64,000 bases of DNA from NCBI RefSeq assembly GCF_007625115.1, contig NZ_VMNH01000008.1, forward strand, positions 31,901 to 95,900. Reading direction: 5' to 3'. The translations under genes were made by a program, and so were the position numbers. Positions within the stretch are counted from its first letter, which is position 1. Each line of letters starts with the position of its first letter. Below the pieces are notes generated by a model. The model was not told where the DNA came from and searched no databases. It saw only the letters and a list, made by a program, of their open reading frames with translations. The DNA is from Sedimenticola selenatireducens (GTDB taxonomy: Bacteria > Pseudomonadota > Gammaproteobacteria > Chromatiales > Chromatiaceae). Positions 45,136 to 55,054 of the stretch are shown here, one piece after another.

Positions 45136-46632
45136 ATGGAATACCATCTGAAATCAGGCGACTTATCCACTCAACGTACCGCATGTGTCGTTCTTGGCGT
45201 ATTTACTAAGCGAAAACTCAGCCTTGCTGCTGAGTCGATTGATCGGGCCAGTGGCGGACATTTGAGCACCATTCTCAAGAAAGGCGATATGGACGGCGAA
45301 GCAGGCCAGACGCTGATGCTCTACAACGTCCCGGGCATACAGGCGGAGAGGGTGCTTCTGGTCGGTCTTGGGGCAGAAAAAGCGCTTACCTTGAAAGGTT
45401 ACACCACCGCTTGGGCCGGTGCCGTCAGGCTTCTGAACGAGAGCAGCGTTATTGAGGCTACTAATGCCATGACTGCTCACGCAATCAACGACGTTGACCT
45501 GGTACAACTACTGCGCGAGTCAGTCATCACTGGCGAAGAACAACTCTATCGATTTGATCAGTGTAAAAGCAAGGCAACTCCACCCAAACGGCCGCTCAAG
45601 AAACTCGGTCTGTATATTGGCGATCAGAAAAAAACCCCGGCCGTGGTTCGCGCCGTTTCAGAAGGTGAAGCCATTGCCAGTGGCATCAGGCTGGCCAAGG
45701 ACCTGGCAAACCTTCCCGGAAATATCTGCACCCCAAGCTATCTGGCCGACCAAGCCCGGCAACTGGGTCGACAATCGGCAAAACTGAAAGTCTCCGTACT
45801 GGAAGAGAAACAGATGCAGACTCTCGGTATGGGATCGCTGCTATCGGTATCACGCGGAAGCCGCGAGCCTGCCAAACTGATTGTCATGGAGTACAAGGGG
45901 GGGCAGTCAAAGACAAAACCGATCGTTCTGGTCGGCAAGGGGCTGACCTTTGATGCAGGCGGCATCTCTCTCAAGCCCGCTGCAGCGATGGATGAGATGA
46001 AATATGACATGTGCGGCGGCGCCAGTGTCATGGGCGCCATGCAGGCCTGTGTAAAGATGGCACTGCCGATCAATCTGGTTGTCATTGTCCCATCCTCTGA
46101 AAACCTACCTGATGGTGCCGCGAACAAACCGGGTGATATCGTCACCAGCATGTCTGGGCAGACCATCGAGATACTCAATACAGACGCAGAGGGTCGACTG
46201 ATCCTGTGTGATGCCCTCACCTATGCCGAGCGCTTTAAACCCGCAGCGGTAGTAGATGTCGCCACACTGACCGGCGCCTGTATTATCGCCTTGGGTGCGC
46301 ACGCCTCTGGCCTGCTGAGTAACGACGATAAACTCGCTGCTGAACTCCTGGAGGCGGGCAATCGCGCAACTGATCGCGCCTGGCAGCTACCCCTCTGGGA
46401 CGACTATCAGGAACAACTAAAAAGTAATTTTGCTGACATGGCGAATATTGGTGGCAAAGGGGCCGGCACCATCACCGCCGCATGCTTCCTCTCACGCTAC
46501 GCGGACAAGTACAAATGGGCCCATCTGGATATCGCCGGCACCGCTTGGCGAAGTGGTGATCAAAAAGGCGCTACTGGCCGCCCCGTATCACTGCTTTCTC
46601 AGTTCCTCATGAAACGCGCTGGTCTGGCCTGA
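45136..46632 (+). CDS. pepA: Leucyl aminopeptidase PepA
   Basis: A 498-aa M17 aminopeptidase. The metal and active-site motifs are VGKGLTFDAGGISLKPAAAM and the family signature NTDAEGRLILCD. The N-terminal domain starts MEYHLKSGDLSTQRTACVVL. E. coli PepA is also the XerA protein that acts in plasmid site-specific recombination and carAB control. An AGAGGA ribosome site precedes the ATG. It overlaps holC by one base. Confidence 0.97.
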   Translation: MEYHLKSGDLSTQRTACVVLGVFTKRKLSLAAESIDRASGGHLSTILKKGDMDGEAGQTLMLYNVPGIQAERVLLVGLGAEKALTLKGYTTAWAGAVRLLNESSVIEATNAMTAHAINDVDLVQLLRESVITGEEQLYRFDQCKSKATPPKRPLKKLGLYIGDQKKTPAVVRAVSEGEAIASGIRLAKDLANLPGNICTPSYLADQARQLGRQSAKLKVSVLEEKQMQTLGMGSLLSVSRGSREPAKLIVMEYKGGQSKTKPIVLVGKGLTFDAGGISLKPAAAMDEMKYDMCGGASVMGAMQACVKMALPINLVVIVPSSENLPDGAANKPGDIVTSMSGQTIEILNTDAEGRLILCDALTYAERFKPAAVVDVATLTGACIIALGAHASGLLSNDDKLAAELLEAGNRATDRAWQLPLWDDYQEQLKSNFADMANIGGKGAGTITAACFLSRYADKYKWAHLDIAGTAWRSGDQKGATGRPVSLLSQFLMKRAGLA

Positions 46633-47063
46633 TGACGCAAGTAGATTTTTATATACTGGGAGATGCGGCACCGGGAGATCGCTTTCAACTGGCCTGCCGC
46701 ATTGTCGATAAGGCCTGGCAACAAGGCCATCGAATCTATCTGCATACCAACTCAGAGAGTGAATCACGCCATATTGAAAAGCTATTATGGACACACCGTG
46801 AAGAGAGCTTCATCCCTCACGGCTTGCTGAACGAGAGTGATAGCAAACTCACCCCTGTCCTGATAGGCAACGACGCACAGGCCGGAGAAGAGCATGACGT
46901 CTTGATCAATCTGGCAACCGATGTTCCGACTTTCTTCAGCCGATTCTCACGGGTGGCAGAGTTGATCGACAAGGATCCTGTGATTCGTACTCGGGGTCGC
47001 GAACGGTATAAGACCTATCGCGATCGTGGCTATACACTCAACACACACACAATTGACCGATGA
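46632..47063 (+). CDS. holC: DNA polymerase III subunit chi
   Basis: A 143-aa protein: MTQVDFYILGDAAPGDRFQL at the start and the ACRIVDKAWQQGHRIYLHTN stretch are the HolC signature; the end is GRERYKTYRDRGYTLNTHTI. Chi links the clamp loader to single-strand-binding protein. It starts inside the pepA stop (TGATG) and overlaps the next gene by 4 bp. Confidence 0.95.
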   Translation: MTQVDFYILGDAAPGDRFQLACRIVDKAWQQGHRIYLHTNSESESRHIEKLLWTHREESFIPHGLLNESDSKLTPVLIGNDAQAGEEHDVLINLATDVPTFFSRFSRVAELIDKDPVIRTRGRERYKTYRDRGYTLNTHTIDR

Positions 47064-47473
47064 ATGACGACTGGCTGACAGATTCGTTCAAATCAGAAGA
47101 TGAAACGGAAGAGACGCCTCTCTCGCTGGATCATCAGGGCATCCCTATACTGAACGAGATTGTTGATCCAGAGTCGATTCAAACCGAATTACCGATCAAC
47201 ACCTTACAGCAAGACCTTATCTTTTTAACGTCCGAACCTACTAATCAGGATGAACAAGCCCGCAAAAAGCAGGCGCTGATCCGTAGCGAGTTGATTGAAG
47301 AAATTCGCACCGAGCTGTTAGCGGCTATTGAAACAACCAGCCAGGCTGTGGCTGACAAAATCAGGGATGATCTGACAGCCACACTCAGGGATACGCTTAC
47401 CGAAGCGGTTGAGAAAAGGCTCCAGGCTATTTCTGAAGTCGAAACCGACAACACAGATCACCCGAAGCCCTGA
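47060..47473 (+). CDS. Small acidic helical protein coupled to holC
   Basis: A 137-aa highly acidic protein with a C-terminal helical region (about residues 65-125) of coiled-coil type. There is no cysteine, signal peptide or recognised motif. It overlaps holC by 4 bp (ATGA), so its translation is coupled to the pepA-holC operon, and it ends 32 bp from the convergent parC. Resemblance in layout to the small DNA-polymerase-associated proteins found after holC is positional only. Function unknown. Confidence 0.7.
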   Translation: MNDDWLTDSFKSEDETEETPLSLDHQGIPILNEIVDPESIQTELPINTLQQDLIFLTSEPTNQDEQARKKQALIRSELIEEIRTELLAAIETTSQAVADKIRDDLTATLRDTLTEAVEKRLQAISEVETDNTDHPKP

Positions 47474-47505
47474 CATAACAGATACGCCGCTGTAACTGCT
47501 GACTA

Positions 47506-49764
47506 TCAGCGCTCGATCTCGACCCGCTCTACACGCTGGAAACCCCGCGGCAATTTACTACCCCGACGCCCCCGTTCACCCTGATAGTGCTCCAGATCGC
47601 TCTCTTTCAGGGTGATGAATCTTTTACCAGAATGCGCAGTCAGCCGCCCTCCTTCCGGGACACTTGCCACGGCGATGACGAACTCCTCCCGAAGCTCTAC
47701 CCGCTTACTGGGTATACCGATAATCTTATTGCCCTTACCTCGACTCAGTGCAGGCAATTCTGTGATGGGGAAGGAGAGCATCCGACCTTCATTGGTAATG
47801 GCTACTACCTTATCTTTCTCGCGGTCTGTAACCGGTACGGGATGCAGCACCTTGGCACCCTTTGGCAGTGTCAAAAGTGCCTTTCCAGCCTTGTTTTTCG
47901 CGTACAGCTCTTTGAGCTGCACTAAGAAACCATAACCCGCATCAGAGGCCACCAGATACCACTGATCAGGGTCACCACCCAACACCACACCGAATGTAGC
48001 GCCACTCACTGGCGAAAGCCTACCTGTCAAGGGCTCGCCCTGACTTCTTGCCGAAGGCAGGGTGTGAGCCTGAACAGAATAGCTCCGCCCAGTAGAATCG
48101 ATAAACACCGCCGCCTGATTGCTGCGCAGATAGGCGCAATCAAGATACCCATCACCGGCCTTATAGCTGAGACTGGTCGGATCGATATCATGGCCCTTTG
48201 CAGCCCGCGCCCAACCCTTTTCAGAAAGGATTACAGTAACCGGCTCACTGGGTGTCAGATCGGTCTCTGCCAACGCCTCGGCCGCCTCTCGCGCAACAAT
48301 AGGAGAACGACGCTCATCACCGTACTTCGCCGCATCTTCCTCAATCTCTTTGCGGATCAAGGTCGTCATGCGCTGCTTAGATCCCAGCGTCTTCTCCAGC
48401 CACTCCTGTTCACTGGCCAATTCATCCTGCTCTGCTCGAATCTTCATCTCTTCGAGACGGGCCAACTGACGTAACTTGGTATCAAGCACGTAATCGGCCT
48501 GCAGTTCGGTCAGGTCAAACCGCTGCATCAGGATGGCTTTCGGTTCATCCTCGGTGCGGATAATGCGAATGACTTCGTCCAGATTCAAGAAGGCAATCAG
48601 CAGGCCATCCAACAAGTGCAGACGGTCACGCACCTTGCCAAGACGGTGCTCAAGACGACGACGGACGGTATCAAAGCGGAAGGTAATCCACTCTTTCAAC
48701 ATCTCCAGCAGAATCTTGACCTGCGGTCGCCCGTCAAGGCCAATTACGTTCATATTGACCCGATAGGTGCGCTCCAGATCCGTGGTAGCAAACAGATGGG
48801 ACATCAGGCGCTTGACATCAACCCGATTGGAGCGTGGTACGATCACGAGTCGTGTTGGATTTTCATGATCCGACTCATCCCGCAGATCTTCCACCATGGG
48901 GAGTTTCTTGGCCTGCATCTGTTGGGCAATCTGCTCAAGAATTTTCGCGCCAGACACCTGATGAGGCAGAGATGTGATAACCACATCGCCCTGCTCACGC
49001 TCATAGCGTGCACGCATACGAATACTACCGCCACCTGTCTGATAGACCTTAAGGAGTTCTTCACGAGGGGTAATGATCTCCGCATCGGTCGGATAATCCG
49101 GCCCTTTGATGTGCTCTAACAACTCTTCCAGGGTTGATTTGGGGCTCTCCAGTAAGCGAATACAAGCACTCGCCACCTCACGAAGATTATGGGGAGGCAC
49201 ATCAGTCGCCATACCCACGGCAATACCGGTTGTACCATTCAGTAGCAGGTTAGGTAGCCGGGCCGGCAACATAGCCGGTTCTTTCAAGGTGCCGTCAAAA
49301 TTGGGGTTCCAATCAACCGTCCCCTTACCCAACTCCGAGAGCAATACCTGTGCATAGGGCGTCAGTCGAGCCTCAGTGTAACGCATGGCCGCAAAAGACT
49401 TGGGATCATCAGGAGAACCCCAGTTACCCTGACCATCGACCAATGGATAGCGATAGGAGAACGACTGAGCCATCAGCACCATCGCTTCGTAACAGGCCGA
49501 ATCGCCGTGAGGATGGAATTTACCCAAAACATCGCCCACGGTGCGGGCTGACTTCTTGTGCTTGGAACCCGCCGAGAGACCCAACTCAGACATGGCGTAG
49601 ATAATCCGCCGCTGGACTGGCTTCAGGCCATCACCAATAAAAGGCAGTGCCCGATCAAGGATGACATACATGGAGTAATCCAGGTACGCCTTCTCTGTGA
49701 ACGTTTTGAGGGGCATCTGTTCGATGCCTTCCAGATTCAGATTCAGATCCATTCCGCTACTCAT
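47506..49764 (-). CDS. parC: DNA topoisomerase IV subunit A
   Basis: A 752-aa protein. The breakage-reunion domain has [20 protein letters not shown] and the active-site Tyr in [15 protein letters not shown]; a coiled-coil gate and a shortened beta-pinwheel C-terminal domain follow. A GyrA box QRRGGKG is not present, and the start [20 protein letters not shown] is ParC-like. It decatenates daughter chromosomes with ParE. parE lies 3 kb away on the same strand, not adjacent. Confidence 0.96.
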   Translation of the reverse strand: MSSGMDLNLNLEGIEQMPLKTFTEKAYLDYSMYVILDRALPFIGDGLKPVQRRIIYAMSELGLSAGSKHKKSARTVGDVLGKFHPHGDSACYEAMVLMAQSFSYRYPLVDGQGNWGSPDDPKSFAAMRYTEARLTPYAQVLLSELGKGTVDWNPNFDGTLKEPAMLPARLPNLLLNGTTGIAVGMATDVPPHNLREVASACIRLLESPKSTLEELLEHIKGPDYPTDAEIITPREELLKVYQTGGGSIRMRARYEREQGDVVITSLPHQVSGAKILEQIAQQMQAKKLPMVEDLRDESDHENPTRLVIVPRSNRVDVKRLMSHLFATTDLERTYRVNMNVIGLDGRPQVKILLEMLKEWITFRFDTVRRRLEHRLGKVRDRLHLLDGLLIAFLNLDEVIRIIRTEDEPKAILMQRFDLTELQADYVLDTKLRQLARLEEMKIRAEQDELASEQEWLEKTLGSKQRMTTLIRKEIEEDAAKYGDERRSPIVAREAAEALAETDLTPSEPVTVILSEKGWARAAKGHDIDPTSLSYKAGDGYLDCAYLRSNQAAVFIDSTGRSYSVQAHTLPSARSQGEPLTGRLSPVSGATFGVVLGGDPDQWYLVASDAGYGFLVQLKELYAKNKAGKALLTLPKGAKVLHPVPVTDREKDKVVAITNEGRMLSFPITELPALSRGKGNKIIGIPSKRVELREEFVIAVASVPEGGRLTAHSGKRFITLKESDLEHYQGERGRRGSKLPRGFQRVERVEIER

Positions 49765-49899
49765 TTAACCCAACAACTCATTTGATTGTAATCACACACG
49801 GAGAAGGATCATACGAAATGCATCGACGGATGTCACAGAAAGTCTGCGCAAACTGAGACCAAAAACTTCAATCACTCAATCTGTAGCAAATGCTACCTG

Positions 49900-50571
49900 C
49901 TATTGAGGCAACCAACCGGCATCTGGCACGACATAGAAGAGGACTGCGAAGAAATGGAAAACACTGCCCGCCAGGACAAACAGATGCCAGACCGCATGAT
50001 TGTAGGCCAGCCGCTCCCAAACATAGAAGATCACACCAAGGGAATAGAATAGACCGCCCACTACCAGCAGAGTCAAACCACCGACCCCTATGGTTTCAAG
50101 CATCGGTTCGATGGCCACCAAGGCCAACCAACCCAGCCCGAGATAGAGGCCCAGCGAGACCTTTTTGTAGCGCTGCTGAGTAAACAACTCGAAGATCATA
50201 CCGATAATGGCAATACTCCAAACGGTACCAAACAGCCACCAACCCCAACCTTCACGCATATTGACCAGGGCAAACGGCGTATAGGTGCCCGCTATCAACA
50301 AAAAGATCGTGGCATGGTCAATCTGCTGGAGTATCCGCTTGGCACGTGGGTGCGGAATGCTGTGATAGAGTGTTGAAGCCGTGTAGCAGAGGATCAGGGT
50401 AGCACCGTAAATGCTGGTGCTGGTGATATGCCAGGCATTCCCATAGAGTGATGAAAACGCCACCAATACCACTAATCCAGCAATACTGAGCGGTATCCCA
50501 ATACCGTGTGTGATGGCATGGGCGATCTCCTCCCCCACGCTATATTCAGCAGCAAATGTCTCATTTGCCAT
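49900..50571 (-). CDS. Hemolysin III/TrhA-family (YqfA) membrane protein
   Basis: A 223-aa polytopic protein of the PAQR/hemolysin III family: SVGEEIAHAITHGIGIPLSI with the metal-binding His, a CYTASTLYHSIPH stretch, seven transmembrane helices, and the YNHAVWHLFVLAGSVFHFFA end with the other His ligands. E. coli YqfA/TrhA affects membrane fluidity. The start has GAGGA just upstream, and a 16-bp palindrome overlaps that upstream region (50582-50597). Confidence 0.92.
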   Translation of the reverse strand: MANETFAAEYSVGEEIAHAITHGIGIPLSIAGLVVLVAFSSLYGNAWHITSTSIYGATLILCYTASTLYHSIPHPRAKRILQQIDHATIFLLIAGTYTPFALVNMREGWGWWLFGTVWSIAIIGMIFELFTQQRYKKVSLGLYLGLGWLALVAIEPMLETIGVGGLTLLVVGGLFYSLGVIFYVWERLAYNHAVWHLFVLAGSVFHFFAVLFYVVPDAGWLPQ

Positions 50572-50581
50572 GGCGATTTCC

Positions 50582-50597
50582 TCAAACGATCGTTTGA
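50582..50597. promoter_or_regulatory. Perfect 16-bp palindrome, TetR-type operator candidate
   Basis: TCAAACGATCGTTTGA begins 11 bp upstream of the hemolysin III start codon, right beside its ribosome site. Its core CAAAC-N4-GTTTG fits the shape of PsrA/TetR-family fatty-acid regulator sites. In E. coli, yqfA was reported to share a FabR (YijC) site with fabA and fabB. The binding protein here is not known. Confidence 0.5.
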
Positions 50598-50796
50598 ATA
50601 AGGATGGTCGTTCGATAGCGTCATGTCAAGAGCGCGAGGTTTACGGCGAGCAATATCAAGCGCTCATTTTTCAAGTAGCGTCCAACACAATTGCCACCAC
50701 AAAACGCTATAATGGACCGATTAACCCACAGGTATCATTAGAAACCTGTTTCACATCACCGCCCACAGCACGGCTGCAAAGATTGGTTCATAATCA

Positions 50797-52095
50797 ATGA
50801 ATATCTACCAAAGGTCCGCACAGCATGCTGTAGGGGGGCTGCTCTTTGTAATGGTGCTATGCTCCATCCTGAATGGACTTTGGCCACTCTTTCCACGCTA
50901 CATGGCAGGCGCGACCGGCTGGTTGGCAGCGATCTTATTGGCCACATCTATTCCTGCAGCTCAAAGAGTCCAAGGCATAGCCATGCTTGTTGTAGGTTCT
51001 GCCGGCTTGATTTATGGACTAGCATCCGGGGTGGATGTCAATTTTGAAAAGGCCATCAGCACCAACCAGGCTATGCTCGCCATGCTGGCATCTGTCAGTT
51101 TCCTGCGCTTGGTAACCCAACCCGCCATAGGCGATGAATCCTTGCCTATGGGTAGCAAACCCCTCTGGCGCACACTGTTTGGCGTACACCTGTTTGGCTC
51201 CGTGATCAACATGTCATCCATTGTCATTATTGGTGACCGGCTATCGGCTAACCGCCCTATGACTCCACTACAGGCTTGCGTGCTCTCTCGTGGCTTTGCC
51301 ATGGCGGCCTGCTGGTCGCCCTTCTTCGCGGCCATGGGTATCGCCCTTTCCAACGCACCCGGCGCTCAACTGACTACCCTCTCCTTGATAGGATTACCGG
51401 TCGCCCTGTTTGCCCTGCTATTGACTGGCTGGGAGCTGACCCGAAAAGGAAAGGCGGATCAGTTTCACGGCTATCCAATGCAGTTCACTGCCCTGTGGAT
51501 ACCTGGTTTGCTGGCCGTGCTACTTATGCTACTGCATCATCTCTGGCCCACTATACCGATCCTGACCCTGATCTCACTCTTGGCCTTGTCGGTGAGCTTA
51601 TTGTTATTGCTATTGAAATATAGAGTCGCGGGGTTCACAGCCTATCAACAGCACATCAGGCTTGGACTACCGAAAATGTCTGGGGAACTGCTCCTGTTCC
51701 TCTCAGCCGGCGTGCTTGCCACCGGTATTGCGGTAGCCATAGATGCAAGCAAGGTAAGTTTTGGCATCTCGCAATTTGGTGCTTATGAAGCAAGCCTGAT
51801 ACTGATATGCATGGTTGTAGTATCTGTGCTCGGCATTCATCCTGTGATCAGTATTGCCACCGCTGGCGGCATATTCTCACCGCTGGGAGCAGACCCCAAT
51901 CTGCTCGGCATTACCTTTCTTATGACTTGGGCAATCGGAGTCTCCACCACCCCGCTGTCTGGTCTGCATCTGATGATTCAGGGACGCTACAATATTCGGG
52001 CGTTGACGCTGCTAAGGCTGAATGCCGGTTTTGCGACGGTAATGATGGGCTGTGCTGTTGTAGTTATGCATGGTTATGAGCTGTGGATGCTGTAA
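50797..52095 (+). CDS. Polytopic membrane protein, transporter-like
   Basis: A 432-aa protein with about twelve hydrophobic helices and no signal peptide. Helical pairs with GIHPVISIATAGGIFSPLGA and SVTTPLSGLHLMIQ-like stretches near the end suggest re-entrant loops of the ion-transporter (CitMHS/TRAP large-subunit-like) fold. No exact family is recognised and the substrate is unknown. It lies alone, divergent from the hemolysin III gene and convergent with the CNP1-like gene. Confidence 0.75.
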   Translation: MNIYQRSAQHAVGGLLFVMVLCSILNGLWPLFPRYMAGATGWLAAILLATSIPAAQRVQGIAMLVVGSAGLIYGLASGVDVNFEKAISTNQAMLAMLASVSFLRLVTQPAIGDESLPMGSKPLWRTLFGVHLFGSVINMSSIVIIGDRLSANRPMTPLQACVLSRGFAMAACWSPFFAAMGIALSNAPGAQLTTLSLIGLPVALFALLLTGWELTRKGKADQFHGYPMQFTALWIPGLLAVLLMLLHHLWPTIPILTLISLLALSVSLLLLLLKYRVAGFTAYQQHIRLGLPKMSGELLLFLSAGVLATGIAVAIDASKVSFGISQFGAYEASLILICMVVVSVLGIHPVISIATAGGIFSPLGADPNLLGITFLMTWAIGVSTTPLSGLHLMIQGRYNIRALTLLRLNAGFATVMMGCAVVVMHGYELWML

Positions 52096-52105
52096 AAGTA
52101 ACCGA

Positions 52106-52708
52106 TTATTTGAACCCCGATTCAAGCACCTGAGGCCGGCCATATTTTAACTCTGCGATAATCTTTTCTGCGCTCAGATCCAACACATGGATATTACAAA
52201 AATAGTACTTTGACAGATCCGTTCTATAGCGCGTGTAGTTGTTGGCTAGAATCGGTTTCCATTCATAGCGGCGTGGTTTCACAAATTTACCTTTGCCATT
52301 ACCAAAGGCATAAGTTTTAAATTCATTTGTAGTGCAACGAATACCTTCAAAGGCAACATTTTTTGCCCCAGTCTTAGATTTAATAACTACGGTATATCTT
52401 ATTATCCCCTCCTCTTGGGTATAGCTCAGTGAATTGGCATCAATAAAATAGTTGAAGGACACATTCGGCCGTGTCACCTGAAACTCGATCAGATCTTCAT
52501 CCTTTGGAAAGGGCGGCAACTCTGTCTGTTGCTCTTTCCATACATACTCTTCAACATTGGGATTGAATGAGTCGTGTGGATTGTAGAAATTGCTATCCCC
52601 CTTATTGGCGGTAATTGGGCCACCACTGTCAGCAGCCAATAAAGTACCCGTTGCACTCATTAACACTGAAACAAGAACTGCTTTTGTAACTAAGCTCATC
52701 TTCTGCAT
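52106..52708 (-). CDS. CNP1-like family exported protein
   Basis: A 200-aa protein with a signal peptide (TKAVLVSVLMSATGTLLAA) and the CNP1-like layout: YVWKEQQTELPPFPKDEDLI, FNYFIDANSL, then RYTVVIKSKTGAKNVAFEGI with IRCTTNEFKTYAFG and YYFCNIHVLD. The two central cysteines probably form a disulfide in the periplasm. The function of the family is unknown. It is 22 bp downstream of parE on the same strand. Confidence 0.85.
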   Translation of the reverse strand: MQKMSLVTKAVLVSVLMSATGTLLAADSGGPITANKGDSNFYNPHDSFNPNVEEYVWKEQQTELPPFPKDEDLIEFQVTRPNVSFNYFIDANSLSYTQEEGIIRYTVVIKSKTGAKNVAFEGIRCTTNEFKTYAFGNGKGKFVKPRRYEWKPILANNYTRYRTDLSKYYFCNIHVLDLSAEKIIAELKYGRPQVLESGFK

Positions 52709-52729
52709 CCATCCACATTTAGGCCAGAT

Positions 52730-54619
52730 CTAGACTTCGGCTAGGTCGCCTTTCTCCTGCAACCATTGCTTACGATCCGAAGCCCGTTTTTTAGCCAGCA
52801 GCATATCCATCATGCTGTTGGTATCATCGCTGGCATCAATGGTCAGCTGCACCAAGCGCCGGGTATCCGGATCAATCGTAGTTTCTCGCAGCTGCAACGG
52901 GTTCATCTCGCCGAGGCCCTTGAAACGTTGGACACTTACTTTTCCTGTCAGTTTCTCAGCAGCGATTCGATCAAGGACACCCTGGCGCTCAGAATCATCT
53001 AATGCATAGAACACATGTTTGCCCACATCGATCCGGTAGAGTGGCGGCATGGCGACATAGACATGCCCCTCTTGTACCAGCTTTCTGAAATGGCGAAGAA
53101 AAAGTGCACAGAGCAGTGTGGCGATATGGGCTCCATCGGAGTCGGCATCAGCCAGGATACAGACCTTTCCAAAGCGTAACTTTCCGAGGTCATCTGAACC
53201 GGGCTCAACACCTATAGCCACCGATATATCATGAACCTCTTGTGAGGCCAGCACTTCGGCAGAATCCACCTCCCAGGTATTAAGAATCTTGCCACGCAGC
53301 GGCATGATAGCTTGAAATTCACGGTCACGTGCCTGCTTGGCCGAGCCACCTGCCGAGTCTCCCTCTACCAGAAAGAGTTCACTGCGAGTGGTATCCACCG
53401 TGCTGCAATCTGCCAGCTTACCGGGCAGAGCGGGGCCCTGTGTAACCTTCTTACGCAGTACCTTACGCCCAGCTCGCAGACGGGATTGAGCCGCATTGAT
53501 GGCGAGATCCGCAATTCGCTCCCCTGCATCCGTATGCTGGTTGAGCCAGAGGCTGAAGGCATCTTTCACCACGCCCGATACAAAGGCGGCACACTCGCGG
53601 GAAGAGAGGCGCTCTTTGGTCTGACCGGAAAATTGCGGATCAGCCAACTTTACGGAGAGGATATAACTGCAGCGATTCCACACATCCTCCGGGGCCAGTT
53701 TGACACCGCGCGGCAGCAGATTCCTGAATTCACAAAACTCCCTGACGGCATCAGTCAATCCGGATCGAAGCCCATTGACATGGGTGCCCCCCTGAGCCGT
53801 AGGAATCAGGTTGACATAGCTCTCTGTAATCCCCTCACCCCCCTCTGGGAGCCAGACTACAGCCCAATCTGCCGTCTCTGTATTACCTGACATCGAACCG
53901 ACAAAGGGAGGTTCAGGGAGAATTTCCAATCCTTGCAAGGCATCCAACAGATAATCCTGCAGACCATCCTCGTAATGCCATTCGTAGTTCTCACCACTGT
54001 TCTCATCGCTGAACAGTACCTTCAAGCCAGGACAGAGTACTGCCTTGGCACGCAGCACATGCAAGAGCTGTCGAACAGAAAATTTTCCCGTATCAAAATA
54101 GCTCGGATCAGGCCAGAAGCGCAGTCGTGTACCGGTATTGTTTTTTCCGACTCGCCCAACCTCTTCAAGATCGGACGCCTTGTGGCCACCGGCAAAGGCC
54201 ATATTATATTCGGCTCCGTCCCGCTTTACCCAGATCTCCAAGTGCTTGGAGAGCGCATTCACTACTGAAACACCGACACCATGCAAACCACCCGAGAACT
54301 GGTAGTTTTTGTTGGAGAACTTTCCGCCTGCATGCAACTTGGTCAAGATAACCTCAACACCGGGAAGACCCTGCTGTGGATGAATATCCACCGGCATACC
54401 ACGACCATCATCCTTTACCTGCAGTGAGCCATCCTTGAACAGGACCACCTCAATAGTTGTTGCGTGGCCGGCAACCGCCTCGTCAACACTGTTATCGATC
54501 ACTTCCTGGGCCAGATGATTTGGCCGACTGGTATCGGTATACATACCAGGACGTTTGCGTACCGGCTCTAGACCGCTGAGTACCTCAATATCGGAAGCGT
54601 CGTATGAACTGCTGCTCAT
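52730..54619 (-). CDS. parE: DNA topoisomerase IV subunit B
   Basis: A 629-aa protein from the ATG at 54619 (MSSSSYDASDIEVLSGLEPV); a nine-residue upstream extension is less likely. It has GHKL ATPase motifs (EVIDNSVDEA, DDGRGMPVDIHP, GLHGVGVSVVNALS), TOPRIM residues (LVEGDSAGGSAKQARDRE, and ILADADSDGAHI) and the RFKGLGEMNPLQL end. Pairs with ParC. Confidence 0.97.
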   Translation of the reverse strand: MSSSSYDASDIEVLSGLEPVRKRPGMYTDTSRPNHLAQEVIDNSVDEAVAGHATTIEVVLFKDGSLQVKDDGRGMPVDIHPQQGLPGVEVILTKLHAGGKFSNKNYQFSGGLHGVGVSVVNALSKHLEIWVKRDGAEYNMAFAGGHKASDLEEVGRVGKNNTGTRLRFWPDPSYFDTGKFSVRQLLHVLRAKAVLCPGLKVLFSDENSGENYEWHYEDGLQDYLLDALQGLEILPEPPFVGSMSGNTETADWAVVWLPEGGEGITESYVNLIPTAQGGTHVNGLRSGLTDAVREFCEFRNLLPRGVKLAPEDVWNRCSYILSVKLADPQFSGQTKERLSSRECAAFVSGVVKDAFSLWLNQHTDAGERIADLAINAAQSRLRAGRKVLRKKVTQGPALPGKLADCSTVDTTRSELFLVEGDSAGGSAKQARDREFQAIMPLRGKILNTWEVDSAEVLASQEVHDISVAIGVEPGSDDLGKLRFGKVCILADADSDGAHIATLLCALFLRHFRKLVQEGHVYVAMPPLYRIDVGKHVFYALDDSERQGVLDRIAAEKLTGKVSVQRFKGLGEMNPLQLRETTIDPDTRRLVQLTIDASDDTNSMMDMLLAKKRASDRKQWLQEKGDLAEV

Positions 54620-54814
54620 GGATAAAAAAACCTGTCTCTTTGACACAAGATGAGGCCAGAGTTTACACGCCCCACCCGCACTAGGCGAGGGGTGGTAAGC
54701 GGTTTCAAGCCAGCCATCACTGAAAGCGTCAACATCCTGCGGTCAAAGCGCCGATTGACCGCTACTCATCCACTCGGTAAGGTTCACCTATCTTCCACAA
54801 TCGTGAGCTATATC

Positions 54815-55054
54815 GTGGCAAAAAAGGAACCTAAAGCGCCTTCTTTTGAAGAGGCCCTTAACGAACTTGAATCGCTAGTTGAAACGCTTGAACAGGGTGA
54901 TCTCTCACTAGAAGACTCCCTAAAGTCATTTGAAAGGGGTGTCTCACTGACCCGCACCTGTCAACAGGCCCTAAAAGAGGCTGAGCAAAAGATTCAGATC
55001 CTCTCTGACCAACGCATTGACGCAGAACCGGAACCCTTTGAACGTGACGATTGA
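54815..55054 (+). CDS. xseB: Exodeoxyribonuclease VII small subunit
   Basis: A 79-aa protein from the GTG at 54815 (giving MAKKEPKAPSFEEALNELES, the standard start); the frame is open far upstream but without family sequence. The LESLVETLEQGDLSLEDSLK core is the XseB signature. It is the regulatory subunit of exonuclease VII; xseA is not adjacent. It overlaps ispA by about 11 bp, the common xseB-ispA arrangement. Confidence 0.93.
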   Translation: MAKKEPKAPSFEEALNELESLVETLEQGDLSLEDSLKSFERGVSLTRTCQQALKEAEQKIQILSDQRIDAEPEPFERDD

